From contig JAGGNK010010226.1 in the NCBI GenBank assembly GCA_017590115.1, forward strand, positions 4,747,732 to 4,811,731: a stretch of DNA of 64,000 nucleotides. The letters run 5' to 3'. The notes below the pieces were generated by a model that made no database searches, had not been told where the DNA came from, and saw only the letters and a list, made by a program, of their open reading frames with translations. This document shows, in pieces, positions 50,743 to 60,974 of the stretch (position 1 is the stretch's first letter; each line of letters starts with the position of its first letter). The position numbers were made by a program, and so were the translations under genes. Source of the DNA: Montifringilla adamsi. Taxonomy: Eukaryota; Chordata; Aves; Passeriformes; Passeridae.

Positions 50743-52318
50743 ATGCTTAAAATGTCTTAAGAACTCATAAGGGTTACAAGTTATATTTTGGAAAGTTGAG
50801 ATATTTTATCCATTCAAGTCTTGGCTAAATTAAATTTTAAAAATCTATAGACTACAGAAAAAGATTATTACAAGTCACAAGGAACATGAAGGGGTGATGT
50901 TTTTGGGCCCTGTAAACAGTTGGTAAGAGAAAGCAAAAAATATGCATAGAGAATGGGTGACGTGCAGGAGAAACAGTCATCTCAATTTTGCAGTGAGGGA
51001 AACACCATACTGGCAAAATGTTTCAAACCTTGAAATATTTTCTGTTTCTATAAAATTTTAGTATGCATTTGCAAGCTATAATGATTTGTGTGAAAAAAGC
51101 AGAAACTTTGGTGTGCATGTCTATCTAACAGAAGCCCAGGCAGGAGGGGAAGGACTCTCCTTCTTTCAGAGTTTATCTGCAGTGCAACCCTTCCCATAAA
51201 AGATATGAAAAACCCATAAGTTGCAATATCTTTGCTGCAACAATGACCCCATAAGAATTTTTACTAAGGAGACTAGCTAGACATGATATATTTACAAATC
51301 TGGTAGTTATATCAGGGAAAAAAAAAAAAAAAAAAAAAGTTCCCATCCTGGAATAGGAATATCCACATGGAAGACATATTGTTGAATAATTCCATCTAGA
51401 CTGTTTCCATAATCATACATAGATCAACAATTATAGTCTGTGCATACAGTACCTAAGAAAGGGGATTGTTTTTCAGTCCTGGCAGTCAAGATGTCAAAGC
51501 AGAAAAGAGCTAAAAAAAGATTGATTAAAAAAATTATATATTAAATTTATTGAAGTACAAAAACATATAGCTAAAAAATAAATGTATTCACTCAGATTCC
51601 GGGTGATTTTAAAGTTTCAGTAATCATTCCTTATATTAGAATCTCTCTTAAACTGGAGTACTGACTTACAGGATGATTTGAGTGTGTCAATATCATAACT
51701 AGCTAGCCTTTGTTGGAAACATAGGGGCTTTGTGAGGTACAAATTTGTCTTTAAAAGCAAATTATGTAAAATTAAACACTTAACCACATAATTTCTAGTT
51801 CGCATTCTAATGATCCTTTCACTTTTGTAATCTGTTATACCAAATGTAAATGTATATAACAAAACATTAAAAATTTCATTCTGAAAGGCAGAATTTAGAT
51901 ATTCAGCAGTAAAACAATGGAACTGCAACAAATAAATATTCTGAGCTTTTCAATCATGTACAACAACATAAATATTCTCACACTATTGTGTGAAAATTCC
52001 ATTAAATGTGCACTGAAAGAAAAAGAATTAGACTTAGGTCAAAACAATATCTAGTGTGATAGAACTTGCCACTTTAGGCTACTGTCCAGTTACATTAAGA
52101 AATAAAATCACCAATTTATAGTGATTATGTATGCTCACATATTTTTAAATATCTTTTATTTTCTCTGGGAAATGTAATGTTTTCTAGATAATATGCCACT
52201 TGAGCAATGAAATATTCAAGACAACAAATCCTTTTCTGCTCAGGACAGAAATTGTTGTCATTTAGAGAAGTTTCAAGTATTTGAAATCAAAAGCTTTTAA
52301 TAACAAGTGTGAGTTGGA
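50743..52318. other. Unique AT-rich non-coding stretch
   Basis: No gene recognised; contains a 21-A run at 51318-51338. Confidence 0.5.
51318..51338. repeat. Poly(A) run of 21
   Basis: Uninterrupted A run following ATCAGGG; no recognisable retroposon upstream. Confidence 0.95.
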
Positions 52319-52400
52319 ATTTTGTGATTGCTCATTATTTGTGAATTATTTGTTCATTATTTGTGAATTATTTTGTGATTGTTCATTATTTGTGAATTTC
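52319..52400. repeat. Small tandem repeat, unit about 22-29 bp
   Basis: Three copies of a core TCATTATTTGTGAATT are separated by TATTTGT or TATTTTGTGATTGT linkers. It probably arose by slippage or a short local duplication. Confidence 0.9.
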
Positions 52401-52587
52401 ACAATTTTACATTTGGAGTTGGAAAAATACAGAAGGAGCTGATCTCTTTAGATTGTCTTATAATCAGCAAAATCTGCCTAAAACTGAATGAAGAGCTTGT
52501 GCTGATAAGACACCAGCTTGATGTTTGGTAAACTTAAACTGTATTTTCTGCTACAATTTTCTTTTGAATTCATGAAAAAATAATTTA

Positions 52588-52870
52588 GGGCAGAATCCTA
52601 ACTCCACTGAAATCAATGGCAAACTCTCATTGACCTACTGAAGTCCAAGTTCCATTTACATTTGCTGTTTGATTTTTGTTAGCAAAATCAGAAGAGGATG
52701 TCACACCGTTTCTATTCCCTACTTAAATTGTAAGTACCTTAGTGTATGGACTGTCTTTTGGACACTATGCAATCTTAAGTTTTTTAAACATAATTTTTTA
52801 CTTTATTCTTTTTGATTTGTACACTTGTTAGAACAGATATTTGTATATAGTGTTGAGTTAATAAAGATAT
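52588..52870 (+). mobile_element. Ancient amniote interspersed repeat relic
   Basis: Three landmarks occur in order. First, CAGAATCCTAACTCCACTGA with AATCAATGGCAAACTCTCAT and a second, inverted-like 'CTACTGAAGTC' (52591-52650). Next is ATTGTAAGTACCTTAGTGTA followed by GGACTGTCTTTTGG (about 52728-52765). Last is an A/T-rich end with AATAAAGATAT. The same order ('cc-attgaagtcaatgg-…', then 'ttgtaagctc-…-gggactgtct', then 'aataaa') marks an old repeat family shared by reptiles and birds. I do not know its formal name. It is heavily diverged. Confidence 0.5.
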
Positions 52871-53544
52871 AGGCTTCATATACAATATTTACAGGTTTTG
52901 AAGTGTCTACTCCTTGATGTACATTGTGTCATCAGTATCCAGTCACATGGATCCAGATCCTCATTTAAACTTTTTAAAACTACTGAAATGTGAAGGTGCG
53001 AACAAACCTGAGGTGATCTGCCTGCAGACCAGGCCAGAAATGAGGCACCACAGCAGAAAACTGCCTGAGCACAACCAAACAAATTACAAATTTACAGCTG
53101 CACGTCCCCTGAATCAGCTTCACCCTGTCTCCAAACACATCCACCTACCTCTAAATTCTTTCTTGTAGTCATGACCTTCAGTAATGATAATAATCAATTC
53201 CTTTAGCATACTACAATATTCACATACTTCATGAATCACATTTTCCCCCTTCTGTTTGACGTTGTTAAAAAAAATAACAAGCATTTATTGCATTTTCCTG
53301 TGCAATATAAAGGAACCTTTTCCCAACAGTTAAAATGGAGAATCAGATTCAATATTACTGTGGAGTCTTTCCACATGGTCTCTTGTTATTTCATTCTTGC
53401 ATAATCTTTACAATTAAATATTTAATAATGTTTATTTTATTTTTTTAATATTTTTTTTCCTCACCAAAATTAGGGACTAGTGTTTTGTTGCTTTCCCTCC
53501 TTCAAGCAAAGAGGAGTTACGTAAGAACTGTGGGATTGATTTAA
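52871..53544. other. Unique AT-rich non-coding stretch
   Basis: Nothing recognised except T-rich runs near 53430-53460. Confidence 0.5.
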
Positions 53545-53875
53545 TCAACAGGCCTGCAGAGATTATTTTATTATTTTGTTCTGTTTAAAGGTTTGAGGAA
53601 GTAAAGTATAATGACCACAAAAACACTCTGTGGCCTTAATGTATGTCATCTGCCCAATGCCCCCAAGAAAAAGACATCATATGCTATATATTTAAACCTG
53701 CTTCTCCAATGAGGTTGCTGTTTCGTCATTCTAAATTTTGAAAAATCACAGGCGGTATGTTCACAAAGCCCATTAACAAATAAGATTTGTGCTCACACTT
53801 CCTGCACACTGTTTTGAAAATTGATCCCTGAGGGCTTAATTAGCCATTATGCGCTTTTCCTACTGGAAAAGGAGA
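53545..53875. promoter_or_regulatory. Candidate conserved non-coding element (strongest in the window)
   Basis: A complex, repeat-free stretch with clustered factor-like words: AGATTATTTTATTATTTTG, AATGACCACAAAAAC (RUNX-like ACCACA), TTTCGTCATT, CCATTAACAAATAAG, and GGCTTAATTAGCCATTATGC, which is a TAATTA homeodomain core inside a partial palindrome. No open frame of note crosses it. The appearance is that of a vertebrate developmental enhancer, but conservation was not measured. Confidence 0.3.
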
Positions 53876-56800
53876 AGGAACTTTTATGCTTAAAATAACT
53901 TAGCAACCAAAATCTTCCAGAAGATGTAATCTCTCTTAGTATCTCACCTCCAAATTAAGAGGATCCCACAGGGCTCCATCCCAGCACCCAGTGAAAGAAC
54001 CACACAGAATTACCCCACTGGATATCAGCATTTGTCATCTGCATAAAAAGCAGGAAAATTGTCATGTCTTCATCCTGACAGATGCTAAGTTCTCTTAACT
54101 TATATGGAAATTAGAGATGTAAAAGGAAGTTGTATCCCTCAAAAGAATGAGCTGGAAGTGTAGATGATTGCGTAGAACACTGGGGTACAAGAAGATGCCA
54201 AAGCAGAAAATGAGTGCAGAAAAGTGTGCTATGATTGTAAGGACTCAGATGCTTCACTTTAAGACCTCCATGAACACAGCAATGGGAATCCTAATTATTT
54301 TCTTCTCTCAAGCATGCTACTAATTTGTCCACAGCATTTAGCAATCAAGTGGCATTTAGCAAACAAGTGCTCAGCTCTACATAAAACAAGTGATGTCCCT
54401 CACTAAAATGTTTACCTATGGGGAGATTCTTGTTAGAAAATTACTCAATATTCTTGGAACAGTATTTTTCCTGATCTTCAATATCCTTTTACTCCCACTG
54501 GCTTGCACTTTTGCTTTGCCCTGTTGAACCTGGTCAAAAGTGACCTGGACAACTGCTTTCCACAAATGGCAAAATTCTTGCCCTTCACAGATGCCATCAA
54601 TTTTGCAGGCAGAATCCTCCAATTTGGAATTGCTCTAAGTCAGCTATCTTCATAAAAGCAAATTTTACCACACTGTCTTGGAATCCAATTATCTGTTTGA
54701 CAAATTATGGACTTTGGAATGTTTACTACCCACTCAGAAGAAACATAAAATTAAAAACCTCTTAGTTAAAAAGGAAAAGATTAGTTCAGTGCTTAATTCT
54801 GATATTATACTTTTCAGAAAACAAACAGCAAAATTTTATTGTGAATCAGACTTCACAGATATTAGCAGAGCATTTTAAAACTATTGTAGAATGAAAATAA
54901 TTACAAACAAGTTATTCTTTAAGGAAAAAAATTTCCATTCTGAAAAAGTTCAAATTGAATGTTTTGGCCTTAAGGATGTTAAAAATATATGAATAAAACC
55001 TCTGCCGAAATGTGTATATTTCTTAGAAATGTTTTAATTTTGACAAATCATCATTTTCCATAAGGACTGTTATGGGGAAAATTTTAATGAACAAAATTGG
55101 ATTAAATACATCTAGTATGATATTAAGAAATATGAACATTTACCTTTATCTGAACATTTACCACCTCTGAAAGTGAGGGCTCCTAGAGGATGGATTCAAT
55201 AAAAAACTGTATAAAGCAGTGAAGCCTTTTCTATTTTCAAGGCTAAACCTTTGTTTTGACCAAGAAGTCAACCAGCAGAATTTTAGAGAAAGAGACAAAT
55301 GAAAATAATTATTTTGAGTGGCTTAATTAGGAAGTCAACAGTAGCTGAAATGGTGGATGAATTATATGTTTTATGGAATGGTTCTAGTTAAACAGAAGAC
55401 TTGCCAAATACAGATGTTTAGTGACATCTAAAGACACTAAATGATTAATCACTGTTAACAGCAATGGAAATGTTCAAAGAATAAATGACTGGGATTTTTT
55501 TTTTTAATTTCCATAATCACACAGAAAAAAATTCTATGAGTAGCACTGAAGTAGCATAACTACAAAATGCAAATGAGCTATGTGTGATCACCCAAATATG
55601 ACTATCTTGCTCTCAGCATTCACCACAATTTACTTTTTTGATTAAATCACGTTAAAATGAAGAACAGCCATTCTGAGTGCAAGTATTCTTGAGTAAGGTT
55701 AAAAGATTATGACAAACAGAGCTGAAGCATAATCCATTACCAATTTATTTCCATTGTTGACTCATCCATAATAGACATAAATTTGGTACTTTGCAATAAT
55801 GGTTGCAAAAGGAACCCTGTGTTAATTTGTTAAACATGTTGGAAAAAAATAACAGTGATAAAGACATTTTTCTCTTGGTTTCCTGATAATTAATGTTTCT
55901 TCTACGTATCAGCCAAGCTAAAATTATACCTTGGTATTTCCACAAATTTCGACAGAGCTCAGGCGTGTAGAACTTCAGTATTTTTCTTTTTTTCTCTTTT
56001 TTTTTTTTAATAAGAAATTTTGTTCTAATGCCAATGTTGTATGATATTATTGCTATGAGAACAAGCAAAGGAGAGGGAGAGATAACTCCACCACAGTGTG
56101 GAATCACATGTCCTATAAGCACCAGAGGAGTAAAGGGCAGTCTGGTTTTCCTAATAGAAATGCATATCACATAAAATACACAGAACAGCATTTTACTAGA
56201 GCTTACATAGTTTTCCATTTAATTTCAGACTAACTTCACATTTTATAGTCTATAACTAACAAGGGTTTTAAATAACTTGCACTCATTTTGTGTTTTGCAA
56301 TTATAATAAGGTTGGGTAATTATACAGAGAGAATTTTTGCCATTTATTTCTAATTTGAAACTTTCCTAAAAGCGTGGAATCCAAATAAAGTATTTGCAAT
56401 TCTAAAAGAAGGGGAAATAGCTATTTATAAATAGGAAAAATTATCAAAATTTCTTATCAACCTGCTATCATTTTAAGAAAAGACCATGCTGGCATAAAAC
56501 AGTAAAAAAACTCAGTATATGTCAGCAGCATTAAACAAAAAAACCACCAACCAACCAACCAAAAAAGTATTAAATTATGTTAAATATATATAAAATATAT
56601 GAGTGGCAGCAAAAGTAGCTAAAGGGTTGAACCTCTTTTCTCTACTCCTTCCCTCATTCTTAAAGTAAATAGAATAATTATTTGACCAAAAATATTCAAA
56701 GAATAGAGAAGGGATATCAGTTATTCAAAAAACTTTATATGTGTGATGCTAAAAAAAATATATGGGCAGTTACAAAAGGACAGGCACAGTTAGTTTACTT

Positions 56801-57959
56801 TGGCATAGAGTTCTTCATTTGAAAATTGGAAAGTGCATGTCAGATAAATTATATTCTTTTATTAAAGCCTCAGCTCTTATACTAAAATGCTTGGATAGCT
56901 AGGAGACATAATTTGAAAAAGTGCTATAAAATTAATCACATATGACTGCTGGATTTTTGGATGTAGATTTTTTAATTTTAACTATTTATAGGAGGAGTTG
57001 TCTTTAAGACTTCAATAGTTTTTTTCTGCCATGACCAAACGGTATTTTCATAGGCTTATAATATTTAAAAATACTATATTACTACCTAAAGCTTTGGATA
57101 GTTGTCTCATCTTTTTGCTGTAGCAATCTGGATAATTGAATAATGAACCTACCAGATAATGATTAAACAAAATGTGTTTAGGATGGAAAATTAATTACGA
57201 AGGTAATTTCCAAAATAAAAAAAATTAAAATCCAGCTGTTTGCAATACGTCGCAGTAGTGCCAAGCTTCTGGCTGTGAGACATCCAACAGGCTGTAACTT
57301 AGGTAAGAAAACTGCTGTCCATTCTCTTCTCTAATTTTTCCCACCGTTTGACTTGCTTTTGGGAAATTCTTATGGCTAGAGCACAAAGCATAAAAGTGCA
57401 CAGCATGTTTTTGGCTCACAGGATTTAGAAAATGGATATTCACCTTTCTGATGGAGTAACTCAGGAGAAAAATAAACCTCTAAAGAAAGGGGAGGCACTG
57501 TTTCTGGCTGTGGCAAAACAGTATGAAAAATTTAACTGGAAAGACATCTGTTCTTGTGACTTGTTGATCCAGGATAAAGGAGGGTTGTTTTTGTTTAGGG
57601 GTGGTGGGGGTTTTTTTATGTCTATCTGAGCATGTTACAAATTCAGCCCAGATTGTGCAAAGAACTTGGGCACTGTGAAGAAAGGTTACTCAGTTATGAA
57701 TGTACCTTTACTTAACATGTTACAGTTGTAAAGTTAATTATTACAAATTATATGGAACCCAGAACCTGAAATCTAGAGGAAATTTGTTTTATTTCTAGCA
57801 AATCTACAAGCAATTCTTACCTGTATTCAAATTATGTACTTACAAAGGTGTACATCATCTCCAAGGACTCAGAAACAGATTCAGGTACTTGTTAAACAAT
57901 AAGAATAATTGGTGACTTTCACTGTTTCCCTTATCATTTTGAAATAAATCACTTGACAC
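53876..57959. other. Unique AT-rich non-coding stretch
   Basis: No gene recognised. The 157-codon minus-strand frame at 55745-56218 has a lysine-rich stretch from a T run and no family match. A CCAA microsatellite (56543-56561) and a TA-rich patch (56579-56603) are present. Confidence 0.55.
56543..56561. repeat. CCAA-type short tandem repeat
   Basis: ACCACCAACCAACCAACC: about four CCAA units flanked by A runs. Confidence 0.85.
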
Positions 57960-57986
57960 AAAAAAAAAAAAAAAAAAAAAAAAAAA
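57960..57986. repeat. Poly(A) run of 27
   Basis: The longest homopolymer in the window, preceded by an AATAAA-like word about 16 bases upstream (GAAATAAATC). That spacing resembles the end of a retroposed transcript, but no recognisable transcript body lies upstream. Confidence 0.95.
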
Positions 57987-59899
57987 GGAAAAGGAAAGCT
58001 GTTAACACCTTGACCTGCTCAGCATCCTCCCAAAAGTCAGGATGCAATATGAGCTGTAGGAAGATCACACTGTTCTCCTCTTACTCTTTTAGTGATGCAA
58101 GGAATGTGCTAAGGTCTGCATTCCAGAGCTGCCATCCACAGTGAGACAAGGTTTTTAATATGTGACATCTGGCCTCCTGCCTCTTTTCTTATGCTCCCTG
58201 AATAGCAGATGGACCTCAACACCTCGAGTGTGGCCAAGCCACTAGATCAAGCAACACCCCCTTAGAAATTATGCAGTGGTTAGCACATGCCCTCCAAAAC
58301 TGAAGCTGAAGAAACCTCCTGTGGAGCAGAGGGGAATATTATTTGTAGTTCCAGACCTGAGTATTAATCACAACAAGGTCAGAGACATGAACAAACCCTA
58401 CACATTTAAATTATTCAAAGCTATTAATCTGAGCTTGTAACACTACGTTTTCACCATGGCTATCCATGCTTTCCCTCTCATAGTTTGTCACAGCTGTAGA
58501 CTTGTTTTATCTTTGGGTACCACTCTTTGCTAGCAGTAATAGGTTTTCCCTACATGAATGTACAGCATGTCCCATGAGGAATTTCTAATGATGACTGGGC
58601 AGGTGGGTCACTACCTATAAATTTGGTTTGCACAGCACAAGGGGTTGAAGGAAATGAAAATAAAAGCAACAACCATTCTCAGTAAAGGTTATCTGAAAAC
58701 TCATACAAGGAATTCAAAGCAAAACTTTTAAAAAATCAAATTTTGATAGAAACCTTTTCTCACAAAATATTCGCTCAACTCAGGTGAAAGCAGTAGATTT
58801 TTTTTTCTTCACAAAATTTCCATTAAAATAGCAATCACTGACTTAAACCAAGCTCAGATGGAATTGTTTGAGTAGCTGCAGCCAACCTTCTTTACATTTT
58901 ATCATGGACAAACAAAGTACGTACTTCATGCACTTCAGAGTGGTACAGAAAGGGAGAATCAGACAGTCTGGAAATTTGGAAATATAGAATCTCACAAACA
59001 TGACCATCTATCAACCTTGTACATATTATTTGAATACGATGAATAAAAAATGCATTAATATGTCAGAAGAATTAGTTCTCAGTCTGTAGGAAAAAAGGTC
59101 ATTTTTGATGCTGAAGGACTGAGTGATTGAGAGGATTAGTGAGCACTAAAAGCAACAAAAACCAGTTAATTTGACTATTCTGAACATCAGATGAGGTTAA
59201 TAAATGGTCTTAGCATAGTTCTCAAAGTGCAAGAACCCACACCGTAAAACTGTTAACATTAATTGATACTTTTATGGGTAGTCTCAGCTGAAAGGTCACA
59301 CAACGGGAACACTTCCAGCTCTGAAGCACGTCACACAGAGGCCTGAAGCTTATAGACATTCTGCCTTTCCTGTGTCCTGCCAGAGCTAGAGGTTTTATTC
59401 TCAAGGACTCTTCATTTGAAACTTTCTGTGAGCACTAAAACTTAAAAATATTTGCTAGCCTCTTCTACCTATAAATCTAAAAATAGAAACTTGGAAGGAA
59501 AAAGTCATTAAAATTTACTGTTGCCTTCTACTTTTAAGGGAAAGTATTACCAACAGAGAGTGGGAGGAGGATGAGTAATCCTGGCACCTATTCTATATTT
59601 CAGCTCTCTACATCCTTTATTGTTTGCCTAGCTGTTGCATAAATTCAGGAATTTACTATTTTCAAAAGTATATATCAACACGATATATATAGCACAGTAC
59701 GTACCAACTACTGAATTGTGTAAGCAACATAAACAAAAGGCCAGGTTCTTCTCTGGTGCCCTGAACACAACCTGGCATGCTCTCACAGCTCTGAATCCCA
59801 CCTCTCATCAGACTTCAAGTCACAGAAGCAACAGTTATTCTAAATATTTCCCCTAAAATAGGCAGCCTGGGAGCAGTGCCTGTAGGAACTGAATGCAGA
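57987..59899. other. Unique non-coding stretch
   Basis: No gene or repeat recognised. Confidence 0.5.
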
Positions 59900-60360
59900 T
59901 TTCAGCGTCCCCCCTCCCGTCCTTGTGGGAGGCTGCAGCCTGCACACACACATGTGTTCTCTCCATGTGGGCAGCAGTCCCACCCGTGGAGCAGCCTCCC
60001 TTCACACACCCACCCACCTTCTCACTTCATCCTCTCTCCCGAGCCCTGACGTCCTGGAGAAGGGGTGAAGGAGGAGAGGACAGGCACAGTTCAGTCTAGC
60101 TGCTGTGCTGGGCACTGGCAGGGAAAACAATTGGCAGTATAAACAATGTTCTTTGGTTTGGAGTGGAAGTTGCTAGGCTGGGTGGAAGACAAGGCTACCA
60201 CTGAGCTGAGCATGTACTGCTCAGCCCAGCTCAGGCTTCCCACCAGCAGCGGCAGCAGCAGCAAACCAACCCCACCTGTGCCTGTGCAGTCACTTTATAC
60301 CCACATTTCACTCTGTTTGATGCATTGCAGGGCTTCCCTCTGGGCCTACTGAGCATTATG
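59900..60360. other. GC-rich segment with CRE-like site next to the ERVL LTR
   Basis: The GC-richest unique stretch in the window (about 59910-60110), with CACA and CCCACC runs, a TGACGTC CRE-like core at about 60047 and a CAGCAGCGGCAGCAGCAGC repeat near 60244. CpG sites are present but few, so it is not a classic CpG island. It could be an unrecognised old LTR, a non-coding exon or a regulatory region. Two 68-codon frames are open by composition only. Confidence 0.3.
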
Positions 60361-60424
60361 TCAATCTGTGCTCTCACACAAGTCCTTTAGGAGGAGGACA
60401 GGATTTCATTTGGTCCTTCCTACC

Positions 60425-60974
60425 TGTCATGGTTTAACCCCAGCCGTCAGCTAAGCCCCACATGGGCGCTTGTTCAAACAACCCCCTCAGCCTGCCAGCT
60501 GGGAGGAGAACTGAAGGAAAAGAAGCAAACCTTTTGCATTGAGATAAGAACTGTTTAAAAATTGAAACAAAATAAGGTATAAAAATGATAATAGTAATGA
60601 AAGGGAGTGAGAGATAACACTCAAGAGAGAAGTGATGCTCAGCCTCTTCACTACCCGCTGACTGATGCTACATCCCTGGGCAGTAGTCACCCCTTCCAGC
60701 CAGCTCCATCCAGTTTGCATACTGGACATGATCCTTTACGGGATATTCCTTTGGCCAGTTCAGGTCAGCTGTCCTGGTCATCTCCCTCCCATGTTCTTGT
60801 GCCCCTCCTCACAGGCAGAGCATGAGACTCTGAACAGTCGTTGACTGAAGGCAAACACTGTTCAGCACCAAAACATCCATGTGTTTCCAACATTGTTCTG
60901 ATATTGAATCCAAAACTCAGCACTGCCCCAGCTAACCCAGAGAAAATTACCTCTATCCCACCGAAACCAGGATA
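60425..60974 (-). mobile_element. Solo LTR of an avian ERVL-type endogenous retrovirus, minus orientation, with target-site duplication
   Basis: On the plus strand it starts TGTCATGGTTTAACCCCAGC, the reverse complement of the LTR 3' end. It passes the GGGATATTCCTTTGGCCAGTT block (about 60740-60760) and ends GAAACCAGGATA. It is flanked by a perfect 5-bp direct repeat, CTACC, at 60420-60424 and 60975-60979, the duplication length expected for ERVL. At 550 bp it is about full length. The TATA region has decayed (GCATAC where the consensus has a TATA box). It is the same LTR group as the copy at 16215-16745, in the opposite direction. No retroviral genes are attached, so it is a solo LTR. Confidence 0.92.

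Noticed and set aside
55745..56218. 157-codon minus-strand frame
   Set aside because: Contains a lysine stretch from a T run; no recognisable domain, no splice or promoter context.
16215..60974. The two ERVL LTRs as ends of one provirus
   Set aside because: They are in opposite orientation, 44 kb apart, with no gag, pol or env sequence between them.
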